Shown in pieces: positions 47,771-56,651 of a DNA stretch of 64,000 nucleotides (the first letter of the stretch is position 1; each line of letters opens with the position of its first letter). Both the position numbers and the translations under genes were made by a program. The notes beneath the pieces are model-generated. The model did no database searches, was not told the DNA's origin, and worked only from the letters and a program-made list of their open reading frames with translations. The stretch is from contig NZ_KV917381.1 of assembly GCF_002019795.1 (NCBI RefSeq), forward strand, positions 3,070,068 through 3,134,067. The letters are read 5' to 3'. This DNA comes from Bacillus alkalicellulosilyticus. Its GTDB lineage: Bacteria > Bacillota > Bacilli > Bacillales > Bacillaceae_F.

Positions 47771-48755
47771 TTTCATTTACCTCCTCTAGCACATCTATGA
47801 CTTGCACGGCTACTGAATTTTTCATTTTACCTGGTTGACCTAGATATTTAGGTTCTCCACCAACATGCACAAGCAACGGTTTAGAGATATCCTGATTTAA
47901 TTCAATAACATCTCCAATCCCTAAATATAAGAAGTCCTGTATCGTTATCTCGGAACGTCCTAACTCCGCTTGAATGACAAGTGGCGCTTGATGAACCGTT
48001 TCTTTAATAGCTGCAACTTGCTCTGGCAATCGTTGTTTCGTTTTTGTTTGCAACCAATAATGAGCTGTTAACTTTGGTAATATTTCCTCAAGTACAACAT
48101 GGGGTAAACATAAGTTAATCATTCCTGATGTATCGCCAATCGTCGTTGATAGCGAAATAACAACTACAGTCTCATTTGGAGAAACCATTTGTAAAAATTG
48201 TGGATTTACTTCGAGACTTTCTGTTTGTAAATCAAATTCCACTACTGTACTCCAAGCCTCTGTAAAACTCTCCAGTGTTCTTTGGAATAGTTGTGACATG
48301 ATGCGAGTTTCAATTTCGGTTAGATTCTCTACTTTATTCACTGCTGTTCCTTTTCCACCAAGTAAACGGTCTAACATCGCATATGCTATATTAGGGTTTA
48401 CTTCCATTAAAAAACGTCCGTCTAAAGGATACGCTTCAAATACATTGAGTATTGTCATTTTTGGAATGGAACGGACAAACTCCTCATATGGTAGTTGGTC
48501 GACAGAAGCAACAGATATTTGTACAAATGTTCTAAGCTGTGCTGAGAAAAAAGTGGTTAGCAACCGGGCGAAATTCTCGTGAATTCTCGATAAACTTCGA
48601 ATTTGGTCCTTTGAAAACCGTAAAGCTCTTTTGAAGTCATACACTTTAACCTTTTTCTCGGTATCTTCCTTTTTTAGCTCATCGGCATCCATTTCCCCCG
48701 TCGATAATGCTGAAAGTAGGGCATCAATCTCACCTTGAGATAATATATCAGCCAA
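47760..48755 (-). CDS. fliM: Flagellar motor switch protein FliM
   Basis: C-ring protein that binds CheY-P. I place the start at a TTG at 48755 (331 residues, MADILSQGEIDALL), because GAGAGG lies eight bases upstream and the family begins with this motif. The GTG nine bases further up sits inside the ribosome binding site. The N-terminal LSQGEIDALL is the CheY-binding peptide; the middle domain has GGKG near residue 133, and the C-terminal FliN-like domain follows. The stop overlaps the start of fliY. Confidence 0.95.
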   Translation of the reverse strand: MADILSQGEIDALLSALSTGEMDADELKKEDTEKKVKVYDFKRALRFSKDQIRSLSRIHENFARLLTTFFSAQLRTFVQISVASVDQLPYEEFVRSIPKMTILNVFEAYPLDGRFLMEVNPNIAYAMLDRLLGGKGTAVNKVENLTEIETRIMSQLFQRTLESFTEAWSTVVEFDLQTESLEVNPQFLQMVSPNETVVVISLSTTIGDTSGMINLCLPHVVLEEILPKLTAHYWLQTKTKQRLPEQVAAIKETVHQAPLVIQAELGRSEITIQDFLYLGIGDVIELNQDISKPLLVHVGGEPKYLGQPGKMKNSVAVQVIDVLEEVNENER

Positions 48756-48792
48756 AAGTCTCACCTCTCTCTCTTGTTAAAACGACGTTTTC

Positions 48793-49227
48793 TTATTGAA
48801 TAATGAAACGTCGTGTATATACGTGAACAACTTCACCATTTTCCATTAGTTCATTAATCCTTGTTTTCAAAGTTTCTTCAAGGTCTCCAATCGCTTCACT
48901 ACCTTGAAGTTCAGAAGCCTTTAACTCAGCTAATTCTCTAATAATAATGTTTTCTAATTGAAAATCACGCTTTTCAATTTCCTCTAATGCTTTTTTATTA
49001 TCAACTTGAACTCTAAACTGAACTTTTGCAAAATCATTTGAAAGCAAATTTGTAGTTAATTCAGTTGTATCATATGTTAGTGCTACAATTTCATCTATTG
49101 TAGGTTCACTTGGAGCTCCTGTTGTATCTTTCGTAAAATAAGTAATAACTACGAAAGAGACAACACCAATCAAAGTGAGTGTAATAATGATAATGAACAT
49201 AATTGTGATAAGTTTATTTTTAAACAA
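48793..49227 (-). CDS. fliL: Flagellar basal body-associated protein FliL
   Basis: Single-pass membrane protein that surrounds and supports the stator units. The 144-residue protein has a membrane segment (about 7-30), a short linker, and an extracytoplasmic stomatin-like domain. It follows swrD after two bases and precedes fliM. Length and topology are normal. Confidence 0.95.
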   Translation of the reverse strand: MFKNKLITIMFIIIITLTLIGVVSFVVITYFTKDTTGAPSEPTIDEIVALTYDTTELTTNLLSNDFAKVQFRVQVDNKKALEEIEKRDFQLENIIIRELAELKASELQGSEAIGDLEETLKTRINELMENGEVVHVYTRRFIIQ

Positions 49228-49229
49228 AA

Positions 49230-49472
49230 TTACCCCTCCGTAGTATGGTCTTTATACGCTGCGATAACGCCAATCGTTTGGTAAAACTGAAGTAGCTTTA
49301 GCTTAACATCATCGATGTCATCTAGCACCACGATCTTTTTTCCATTGACAAGTGTAATGGTTGTATCTGGTAAAGCCTCAACTTGTTCCACTAATAATCC
49401 ATTAAGCAAGAACACTTGGCGATTAAAGCGAGTTAATGAAATCATCGTTTTATTTAGGCTAGGCTTTTGCAC
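49230..49472 (-). CDS. swrD: SwrD/FlbD family swarming motility protein
   Basis: Small protein of the FlbD family; B. subtilis SwrD (YlzI) raises flagellar motor power for swarming. The start is unclear. A GTG at 49472 lies nine bases behind GGAGG but inside a GC-rich hairpin, and would give 80 residues. An ATG at 49445 begins MISLTRFN, exactly where the family starts (71 residues), but has no ribosome binding site directly before it. TLVNGKKIVVLDD (about 41-53) is the conserved core. It lies between flgE and fliL. Confidence 0.88.
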   Translation of the reverse strand: MQKPSLNKTMISLTRFNRQVFLLNGLLVEQVEALPDTTITLVNGKKIVVLDDIDDVKLKLLQFYQTIGVIAAYKDHTTEG

Positions 49473-49478
49473 CTAGCC
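49457..49478 (-). other. Hairpin covering the swrD start region
   Basis: GGCTAGG and CCTAGCC form a perfect seven-base-pair GC-rich stem with an eight-base loop, placed just behind the only Shine-Dalgarno sequence and containing part of the GTG. It could set swrD translation low, act as a partial transcription pause, or bring the binding site closer to the ATG behind it. Confidence 0.55.
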
Positions 49479-49495
49479 TTTCCTCCTTTTGCTAA

Positions 49496-50314
49496 TTAAC
49501 GTTTTAGGTTCATGATTTCTTGTAGAATTTCATCAGAGGTTGTGATAATTCTTGTATTTGCTTGGAATCCACGTTGAGCCACGATCATTTCCGTAAATTC
49601 TTCTGATAAGTCTACATTTGACATTTCAAGTGTACCTGCGACTAACATACCTGCACCTTGTTCACCTGGAACAGCCATAGCAAGTGGTGCACCTGAGTTC
49701 GCTGACTGGATAAATGTGTTTCCACCAACTTTTTCTAAACCTTCTGGGTTATTAAATTTAACAATCCCGATTTGTCCAGCGACGTTTAAATCACCAGTTG
49801 CATTGATTACGTTAATTGTTCCATCAGCTGCAATACTGAAACTTTTTACATCATTAATGTTTCCACCAGGAGGGAATAATGTAATTGGAGCTTGTCCACC
49901 CATACCAACTAAATAAAGTCCATCAGGGTTAACGATGCTACCGTTTTGGTCTAAATAAAAGTTTCCAGCACGTGTGTAATATGAATTTCCTTCTAAGTCT
50001 CTAACCTCAAATAGTCCGTCACCAGAAATTCCTAAATCTAATGGACGTCCTGTTGTTTGTAAGCTTCCTTGTGTTCCAATCGTATCAACTGTTGCTACTG
50101 CAGAACCTAACCCAACTTGACGTGGGTTCATCCCCCCGCGAACGTCTCCAGGTGCAGTGGCCCCAGCTAACTGTTGACTAACTAAATCTTGAAAAGTTAC
50201 TCGACCTTTTTTATATCCAAACGTATTAACGTTTGCGATATTGTTTCCAATTACATCTAATTTTGTTTGAAAGTTCTTCATTCCAGTAATACCTGAATAC
50301 ATTGCACGAATCAT
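49496..50314 (-). CDS. flgE: Flagellar hook protein FlgE (annotated FlgG-like)
   Basis: Extracellular flagellar rod/hook family protein of 272 residues. The N-terminal SGITGMKNFQTKLDVIGNN segment (about 8-26) and the C-terminal rod motif (SNVDLSEEFTEMIVAQRGFQ, about 233-252) form the coiled-coil core. A short central domain makes it closer in size to FlgG than to enterobacterial FlgE. In B. subtilis the gene in this place behind flgD, once called flgG, encodes the hook. Databases may label this flgG; location supports hook. Confidence 0.9.
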   Translation of the reverse strand: MIRAMYSGITGMKNFQTKLDVIGNNIANVNTFGYKKGRVTFQDLVSQQLAGATAPGDVRGGMNPRQVGLGSAVATVDTIGTQGSLQTTGRPLDLGISGDGLFEVRDLEGNSYYTRAGNFYLDQNGSIVNPDGLYLVGMGGQAPITLFPPGGNINDVKSFSIAADGTINVINATGDLNVAGQIGIVKFNNPEGLEKVGGNTFIQSANSGAPLAMAVPGEQGAGMLVAGTLEMSNVDLSEEFTEMIVAQRGFQANTRIITTSDEILQEIMNLKR

Positions 50315-50403
50315 GAGCGTGAGCCCCTTTCAGTATGTTTGTATTTTTGCCTGCTTCAATCAGTCCACAGACGTTGCTATCCGAGTCCGGTCCAGCAAGA
50401 ATT

Positions 50404-50781
50404 TTAATTAATAATGATTGTTCCATTGATGTTCGTAAAAATTTGCGAGCTTGCTTCCATACGGTCAAGCGCTGTAATTACGGTATTGTTTTTTACACTT
50501 ACAACTAATGCTGCATCGTCCATTATCACAAGCGAATCAGATATTCCTTTTTCCTTCGCTTCTTTCATTTTGGCCTCTATGATATTCCACTTCTTTTCAC
50601 CAATTTCGATTCCTCGTTCATCCAACCGTTTTTGTGCATGTTTACTTACCTTTAATTGTGGATTAATCTCAGCTGCTAATAAGGTAGAAAAATTAGAGTT
50701 AATTTCTTTGTTGTTTTTGACAGTTGATTTTGGAATTTTCGGTAATTGATAAAGTTGATGTGATTGGATTTTATGCCCCAT
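50404..50781 (-). CDS. TIGR02530-type flagellar operon protein
   Basis: A 125-residue protein that fits the small 'flagellar operon protein' family known as TIGR02530. I start at the ATG at 50781 behind GAGGTG. The central part SKHAQKRLDERGIEI (about 45-59) and the C-terminal TALDRMEASSQIFTNINGTIII (from about 101) are the recognisable pieces. No membrane segment. It lies between flgD and flgE. B. subtilis has no gene here; clostridia and some bacilli do, as far as I know. Its function is not established; its place suggests hook assembly. Confidence 0.8.
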   Translation of the reverse strand: MGHKIQSHQLYQLPKIPKSTVKNNKEINSNFSTLLAAEINPQLKVSKHAQKRLDERGIEIGEKKWNIIEAKMKEAKEKGISDSLVIMDDAALVVSVKNNTVITALDRMEASSQIFTNINGTIIIN

Positions 50782-50812
50782 TGTCATCACCTCAATTTCC
50801 TATAAAAACATG

Positions 50813-51265
50813 TTAGTCATTGTTACTAACTTGTACCAGTTGACTGTTTCTGATCCACATACCGTTATCTAATTGAATCGAAACTGAACCATCTTTATCT
50901 AATTTGATTGACTTTACGATATTTTCATTTTCTTGAATACGTGTTTGGTGTTCATCAACCTTCATTTCATGTTCCCATGTTACTTTTTTTCCAATCAACT
51001 CGCTATGTGAAACGAGAGTTTGACTTGTTTGCATCGTTACAAATTTTTGAAATGCATTACTCATATTTGTCATTTGTTCTAAACTTGAAAATTGAGCCAT
51101 TTGAGCGATAAACTCTTTGTCATCCATTGGGCTCGCAGGGTCTTGGTTTTGTAACTGAGTGATGAGAAGTCTTAAAAAGTCATCTTTCCCTAATATGTTA
51201 CTGCCACCTGTCTTCGGCTGCCCTTGAGCTGGAACAAAAAAGCTTTCGTTTATTGCATTAGTCAT
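50813..51265 (-). CDS. flgD: Flagellar hook assembly protein FlgD
   Basis: Hook cap scaffold needed for polymerisation of the hook protein. The 150-residue protein has the conserved N-terminal block [39 protein letters not shown] (starting about residue 27) and, as in other bacilli, a short C-terminal domain compared with enterobacterial FlgD. It follows fliK after eleven bases. Nothing unusual. Confidence 0.95.
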   Translation of the reverse strand: MTNAINESFFVPAQGQPKTGGSNILGKDDFLRLLITQLQNQDPASPMDDKEFIAQMAQFSSLEQMTNMSNAFQKFVTMQTSQTLVSHSELIGKKVTWEHEMKVDEHQTRIQENENIVKSIKLDKDGSVSIQLDNGMWIRNSQLVQVSNND

Positions 51266-51276
51266 GTAATACCCTC

Positions 51277-52482
51277 CTACACTTGTTCATTAATTGCTAG
51301 CTCTTCTAGGATGTCGGAGAATGAGTCTGTTCCAGTTGTTTCACCCTGTGTCTGTTCATCTTGCTTTTGTTCTTGCTCTTGTTTGTTTTGTTCATCTTTA
51401 TCTAACTGACCTGCTGAATGCTGTTGTACAACCTCAATGCGCTCAACGGTTAATTGTTGTTGAACAAAACTCTGTCTTAATTGATGTAATTGTGATTCAA
51501 TTAAATCTTTAGCCATCGTCGAACTCGCCAATACTCTAGCCGTTATCACTCCGTTTTGTTGCATTAAAGTGATGTCTAATCGACCTAAGTGAGCAGGATT
51601 TAACTTAATTGTAAGCTGAGACATTCCGTTTGCTACCTGACGTAAAGAGCTGTTTTTAAGTAATTGTTCCAGCTGCTGATTAAACTGTTGTTGTTGCGCG
51701 TGTTTCGTAGATTGCTCTCCAACATGAAACACAAATTGTTGTACTCGGTCTAACGATTGACCTAATGGAACGACCTGAACGCCTTCGTTAACAGACTTTG
51801 TTGATACCACTCCTTGCAGCGTTTGCTGGAAGTTCGAAGCTAACCGTTCGAGTTTACCTGTTTCTTCTTGAACAGGAGTTAACATCGTGAGTAGTCGTTC
51901 AACTAACGTTTTAGGTGTAGTCTCTGGTTGTTGCTTTTGTGTTCCTGCATTTTTTTGTTCTGTGGTTGCTTCAGGCAATAAAGCTTGCATGATAGTAGAT
52001 AACGTACTCGTTATCGTTTCTTGTCTTTGAGGCATCGCATCTACTGGGGCATGAGTAACGACTACTAATGACATCACTAGTTTTACAAAATCTGAAACCT
52101 CAGGGTCAGTTAACAATAACTCCATAGATTGACCAAAAGCTAAATGACTTTCAAGTTCTTTCCTTATATCTTCTGGTAAGGCATTAAACAACTCTGTGGC
52201 AAGTTCACTTTTACCTGCCTCTTCCTCCATATAAAGATCGCCTAGTAAACTACTTAGCTCTTGAAATAAAAATGATAGATTTCCTAGTTCATTCTCGACT
52301 CCATCGCCATCTTGTGCATCTATTGTAATTGTATTCTCGGTTGTTGCAACGGCAGATGAGAGTACTTCATGTAATTGAGTGAAAAACGAAGTACCTGCAC
52401 TACTTTGATTTGCCATTCCTTTAGACGTAGATGATGTACCTAAGTTGTGTTGGACGTGTGCAATTTGCATGTCTTTTCTCAC
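51277..52482 (-). CDS. fliK: Flagellar hook-length control protein FliK
   Basis: Secreted ruler that sets hook length and triggers FlhB switching. The 401-residue protein has low-complexity, poorly conserved N-terminal and middle parts and a C-terminal domain with [30 protein letters not shown] (starting about residue 295), which is the FliK family signature. The tail is rich in Gln, Glu and Lys. It lies between ylxF and flgD. Confidence 0.92.
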   Translation of the reverse strand: MRKDMQIAHVQHNLGTSSTSKGMANQSSAGTSFFTQLHEVLSSAVATTENTITIDAQDGDGVENELGNLSFLFQELSSLLGDLYMEEEAGKSELATELFNALPEDIRKELESHLAFGQSMELLLTDPEVSDFVKLVMSLVVVTHAPVDAMPQRQETITSTLSTIMQALLPEATTEQKNAGTQKQQPETTPKTLVERLLTMLTPVQEETGKLERLASNFQQTLQGVVSTKSVNEGVQVVPLGQSLDRVQQFVFHVGEQSTKHAQQQQFNQQLEQLLKNSSLRQVANGMSQLTIKLNPAHLGRLDITLMQQNGVITARVLASSTMAKDLIESQLHQLRQSFVQQQLTVERIEVVQQHSAGQLDKDEQNKQEQEQKQDEQTQGETTGTDSFSDILEELAINEQV

Positions 52483-52505
52483 CTCCTTTCAATCGGAATC
52501 CTAAC

Positions 52506-53087
52506 TTATTGGTCTGTAAGATTAGCCATAATTTCAGCGGCTTTCTCTGTTTCCATTTTTGTTAGAATAGCTGCTCTAGCAGCAACAGGAACCTGTGATA
52601 AATGCAATAATGTTTGGTCTAGTGGTAACTGTTCTAATATGGCTGCCGCATTCTTTGCTGACATCGCCTGATATGTCTTCCCTATATCTTCCAAGTCTTT
52701 TCTTGGTTCGTCTTTTTCCACTTCAGGTTCTTTATCTTTAAGCTCAAGCTTTTGCTCTAAAATTTTGTTTTGTTCTTCAATCTTGGCAATTTTGTCATTC
52801 TTGGCTTCCATTACCGCTTCTAATTCTTCAATAACCGCTTCTTTTTCCAAAATGCTAGCTAAAAGGTCGTCTACCTTCATTTCATCGTCTTCTGTTCCTT
52901 CTACTTCCTCACCTATAATGGTTGAAATGTAAGGGATTTTCGCTCCGACTTCTTTTGCCTTGCCTAGCGTATTGTAACCGAGTAATGACGAAAGACTAAA
53001 AAACAAGATAATAAGGAAGCAACAAGGGATAAAAATAACAAAGAAGAACACTTGAAATTTGCCATACTCTTTTTGATTTTCACTCAT
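52506..53087 (-). CDS. ylxF: YlxF/MotE family flagellar protein
   Basis: A 193-residue membrane-anchored protein: one membrane segment (about 12-36), a coiled coil (about 70-125) and a C-terminal MgtE-N-like helical domain (YQAMSAKNAAAILEQLPLD, about 139-157). This matches B. subtilis YlxF and is related in layout to MotE, the chaperone of stator protein MotC. It overlaps the fliJ stop by four bases. Role in Bacillus is not firmly known; stator or export support is likely. Confidence 0.88.
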   Translation of the reverse strand: MSENQKEYGKFQVFFFVIFIPCCFLIILFFSLSSLLGYNTLGKAKEVGAKIPYISTIIGEEVEGTEDDEMKVDDLLASILEKEAVIEELEAVMEAKNDKIAKIEEQNKILEQKLELKDKEPEVEKDEPRKDLEDIGKTYQAMSAKNAAAILEQLPLDQTLLHLSQVPVAARAAILTKMETEKAAEIMANLTDQ

Positions 53088-53536
53088 GCTCTCACCTTAT
53101 TTCGATTAACATATAGTTGCACTGATATTTCATCCATGAATTGATTTTCTTTTGCCTTTTCCTCAAAGAGGTATTGCTCGTATTTTCGCTCTTTCATGAT
53201 TTCGAACGTTTTGACGTCAATCGAACTTTTCGTTAATACATCTTGTGTTTGAACCATTTGTTCACGCGCGACATTCGTTTTAAATTGTTGCTCTTCGATG
53301 TTTCGTTGCAAACCGCTCATCACGGATTGATGTCGTTGAAGTTCAAATACCACTATCCCTTTTTCTAGCTTTGTACGATAGTCGCTTTCAATTTCTTCTT
53401 TTCTCTTCAATAAGTTGTAGAGCTGTGTTGCCGTTTCTTCAAATGTTTGCGTAGCAGTAATATACATTTGTTGCTTTTCTTGTTTATCTTTTTCTTTTAT
53501 TTCAAGTACTTTTTGTAGAGTATAACGAAAGCTCAT
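53084..53536 (-). CDS. fliJ: Flagellar export protein FliJ
   Basis: Coiled-coil stalk protein that connects the FliI ATPase ring to FlhA. The 150-residue sequence is almost entirely predicted helix and coiled coil, starting MSFRYTLQKVLEIKEKDKQE, a typical FliJ start. It shares one base with the fliI stop and four with ylxF. Such proteins diverge quickly, so identification rests on both pattern and position. Confidence 0.92.
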   Translation of the reverse strand: MSFRYTLQKVLEIKEKDKQEKQQMYITATQTFEETATQLYNLLKRKEEIESDYRTKLEKGIVVFELQRHQSVMSGLQRNIEEQQFKTNVAREQMVQTQDVLTKSSIDVKTFEIMKERKYEQYLFEEKAKENQFMDEISVQLYVNRNKVRA

Positions 53537-54855
53537 TAGTAATCCCCCTTCGAAAATTGGACGACTAATTGCTGAACTGCCTCAGGTAGTGAACAAGCTT
53601 CTTCTGTGCCTTGTTTCAAGAAGTCAATGATTTTTGGATAGTTACGAATCGCATCATCAACTTGTTTTGAAGTTCCTCGTTTATAGGCACCGATGTTTAT
53701 TAAGTCTTCTGACTCATAGTAAGTTGCTAATAACTGTCTCAATCCTTCAGCTGCTTGCATATGTTCTGGACTTGCAATATCATGCATGACTCGACTAACA
53801 CTTCTCAAAATATTAATCGCAGGGAACTGGCCTTTGTTAGCTAGTGCTCGGTCCAAAACAAAGTGTCCATCTAATATTCCTCGAACGGCATCGGCAATTG
53901 GTTCATTAAAATCATCACCATCTACCAATACAGTATAGAATGCAGTAATTGTTCCTGATTTACTTGACCCGGAACGTTCTAATAGTTTTGGCAACATCGC
54001 AAACACCGATGGAGTATACCCTTTTGTAGTTGGAGGTTCTCCGATTGCTAATCCAATTTCACGTTGTGCCATCGCAAATCTTGTGACTGAATCCATCATT
54101 AGATTGACATTCAACCCTTGATTACGAAAATATTCTGCAATCGCAGTCGCTGTCATCGCTCCCTTTATCCTCATCAAAGGCGGTTGGTCAGAAGTCGCAA
54201 CGACCAAAATTGTTCGTTTAAGTCCTTCTTCTCCTAAGTCACGTTCGATAAAATCCTTTACCTCACGACCACGCTCACCAATTAAAGCAATGACATTAAT
54301 GTCAGCCTCTGAATTTTTAGTAATCATCGATAACAGCGTACTCTTACCAACACCACTTCCTGCAAAAATCCCAATTCTTTGTCCTTTTCCAACTGTTAAT
54401 AATGCATCGATTGCTCTAACTCCCAGCCCCATTTGTTCTGTAATTCGAGGACGTTCTAACGGATTAGGAGGTGGGTTTTCTGTTGGAAACGCAGTTAAAC
54501 CACCTGGCAAATCTGAACCGTCTAGCGGTTTTCCGCATCCATCAATGATTTTACCAATCAGATTGGAACCGACTTTGATTTGCAACGGTTTCCCTGTACC
54601 CTCAACCAAACTTCCAGGTGATATTTCATTTGTTCCATTTAACGGCATTAACAGGACATGTTCATCACGAAAGCCAACTACTTCGGCCATGACTTTGATT
54701 TTCTTTTGTTTGCCAACATGGATAAAACATAAATCTCCGATTGAAGCTTGAGGTCCCTTAGACTCAATCGTTAATCCCACAACTCTTGTGACTTTTCCAT
54801 ACCACTTAAATGATTCTATCCCCTGTATTTCTGCTAAAAGGCTATGAGCGTTCAT
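53536..54855 (-). CDS. fliI: Flagellum-specific ATPase FliI
   Basis: F1-beta-like ATPase of the export apparatus. I use the ATG at 54855 (439 residues), six bases after GGAGG; an upstream GTG lies in that binding site. The Walker A motif GSGVGKS is at residues 166-172, and the Walker B region ends in MMDSVTRFAMAQRE (about 252-265). The FliI signature with EPPTTKGYTPSVF follows. It overlaps fliH. Confidence 0.97.
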   Translation of the reverse strand: MNAHSLLAEIQGIESFKWYGKVTRVVGLTIESKGPQASIGDLCFIHVGKQKKIKVMAEVVGFRDEHVLLMPLNGTNEISPGSLVEGTGKPLQIKVGSNLIGKIIDGCGKPLDGSDLPGGLTAFPTENPPPNPLERPRITEQMGLGVRAIDALLTVGKGQRIGIFAGSGVGKSTLLSMITKNSEADINVIALIGERGREVKDFIERDLGEEGLKRTILVVATSDQPPLMRIKGAMTATAIAEYFRNQGLNVNLMMDSVTRFAMAQREIGLAIGEPPTTKGYTPSVFAMLPKLLERSGSSKSGTITAFYTVLVDGDDFNEPIADAVRGILDGHFVLDRALANKGQFPAINILRSVSRVMHDIASPEHMQAAEGLRQLLATYYESEDLINIGAYKRGTSKQVDDAIRNYPKIIDFLKQGTEEACSLPEAVQQLVVQFSKGDY

Positions 54856-55633
54856 GAGCACCCTCCTTTAGCCTTTCATGAAGATGGGCCTTAATTTCAC
54901 TTAACTGACTGTCTACACTAGCATCAACTCTCCCAAAAGGAGTTTCAAGAATACAATCTAATTCATATAATGAGGAATCAGGGTATATATATAGCTCCTC
55001 AGAGCGATTTAGTAAATTTAATAGTTCATCCTTGTGCTGTAATGTTCTTTCATACATCGTTGGGTGAACAAATACTTTCACTTCACTATGGTCTCTAACC
55101 TCATTAATCGCTTCCTTTAACAAGCTTGACCAAGCTTCATTATTTTCAGTAATGATTTGAGGAATCATCTTTTTACTAATCGCTAATGCAAGGTCAATGA
55201 TAACAGCTTCCGCCTTTTCCACTCGGTCAATATAATCTTTCTTTGAAGCTTCAATGACTGTATATGCCTCAGAGATTAATTCGTTACACTGTTCTTTACC
55301 TGCCATTTCTCCTTGAGCAAACCCTTGTTGATATCCTTGTTGCATTGCTTCTTGCTTCATTGCTTCAAGGTCGTCATACGTTTGTTGACGTTCATATTCA
55401 AGTTGGCTCCGTAACTGCTCTATTTCTTCTTGACCATTTTTTATTATCATTTCAGCTTGTTGCTTTGCTTCCTCTAAAAGGAGAATTGCTGTTTGGTTTG
55501 GCTGATCATTTGCATCACTTGCTTCTCCTCGAACCATTGATGCTTCTTGCAATTCCTGTAATTGCTTTACTTTTATCGTAATCGTTCCTGTGTTTGTTTC
55601 ATTAGTAAAAGGAGACTTTATTAATTTAGACAA
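54842..55633 (-). CDS. fliH: Flagellar assembly protein FliH
   Basis: Regulator that binds FliI and anchors it to the C-ring. I place the start at the TTG at 55633 (263 residues, MSKLIKSPFT), which overlaps the fliG stop (TTGTCTAA) and has GGAGGAG 9-11 bases upstream. A GTG seven codons earlier has no binding site. The middle is coiled coil with QGYQQGFAQGEMAGKEQ (about 101-117), a GxxxG-like repeat region typical of FliH; the C-terminal domain binds FliI. Confidence 0.92.
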   Translation of the reverse strand: MSKLIKSPFTNETNTGTITIKVKQLQELQEASMVRGEASDANDQPNQTAILLLEEAKQQAEMIIKNGQEEIEQLRSQLEYERQQTYDDLEAMKQEAMQQGYQQGFAQGEMAGKEQCNELISEAYTVIEASKKDYIDRVEKAEAVIIDLALAISKKMIPQIITENNEAWSSLLKEAINEVRDHSEVKVFVHPTMYERTLQHKDELLNLLNRSEELYIYPDSSLYELDCILETPFGRVDASVDSQLSEIKAHLHERLKEGAHERS

Positions 55634-56639
55634 TAATATCATCTCCTCCGCCACGAGCGATTACGATTTCACCTGCCTCTTCTAATCGGCGAATTGTACC
55701 GACAATACGAGACTGAGCTTCTTCAACATCACGCAATCGAACTGGCCCCATAAACTCCATTTCTTCCTTAAATGTTTCTGCCATACGTTGTGACATATTA
55801 CTGAAGATAATTTCCTTCACTTCATCACTACCGACTTTAAGCGCTAGCTTTAAGTCTTCATTTTCCACATCACGAATGACCCTTTGAATTGAACGATTAT
55901 CAAGAGTAACAATATCTTCAAAGACAAACATACGCTTTTTAATTTCTTCTGCAAGTTCTGGATCTTGAATTTCTAATGCATCAAGTATTGTTCTTTCTGT
56001 ACTTCTATCGACACCATTTAACACTTCAACGACAGCTTCAATTCCACCGGTTTCCGTATAGTCCTGAGTAACTGTAGCAGACAGCTTTTGTTCTAGAATG
56101 CTTTCTACCTCATTGACAATCTCTGGTGACGTGCTATCCATCAATGCAATTCGCTTGGCCACATCCGCTTGTACTTCTTGTGGAAGTTCTGAAAGAATTT
56201 GACCTGCCTGCACCGACTCCAAGTACGATAAGATTAGCGCAATTGTTTGTGGATGCTCATTTTGGATAAAGTTTAGTATTTGTGACGCATCCGCTTTTCT
56301 AGCAAAATCAAATGGTCGTACTTGTAATGTAGAAGTTAAGCGATTAATAATCGTCATCGCTTCAGATTCACCTAATGCTTTTTCTAAGACATTTTTGGCG
56401 TATCCTATACCACCTTGGGAAATATAATCCTGTGCAAGGACAAGCTGATGGAATTGCTCAACAATTTCTTCCTTTTGAGCACTTTCCACTTTTCGTACAT
56501 TAGCAATTTCCAATGTCAGCTTTTCTATTTCTTCTTCACTTAAGTGCTTGTACACTTTAGCAGATACATCAGGACCTAAGGAGATAAGAAGGATAGCTGC
56601 TTTTTGTTTTCCGTTTAACTTTTGCTTACCGTCTTTCAA
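55626..56639 (-). CDS. fliG: Flagellar motor switch protein FliG
   Basis: C-ring protein that contacts the stator and generates torque. The 337-residue protein has the three FliG domains; the C-terminal domain holds charged helix residues around IQRVIRDVENEDLKLALK (about 258-275), and the conserved EHPQT motif lies near residue 129. It starts with TTG after GGAGGGG. It lies between fliF and fliH and overlaps the latter. Confidence 0.97.
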   Translation of the reverse strand: MKDGKQKLNGKQKAAILLISLGPDVSAKVYKHLSEEEIEKLTLEIANVRKVESAQKEEIVEQFHQLVLAQDYISQGGIGYAKNVLEKALGESEAMTIINRLTSTLQVRPFDFARKADASQILNFIQNEHPQTIALILSYLESVQAGQILSELPQEVQADVAKRIALMDSTSPEIVNEVESILEQKLSATVTQDYTETGGIEAVVEVLNGVDRSTERTILDALEIQDPELAEEIKKRMFVFEDIVTLDNRSIQRVIRDVENEDLKLALKVGSDEVKEIIFSNMSQRMAETFKEEMEFMGPVRLRDVEEAQSRIVGTIRRLEEAGEIVIARGGGDDIIV

Positions 56640-56651
56640 CCTTTTCCCCTC

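Noticed and set aside
54290-54751. Plus-strand reading frame of 153 codons within fliI
   Set aside because: Antisense to the FliI P-loop region; no promoter or ribosome binding site.
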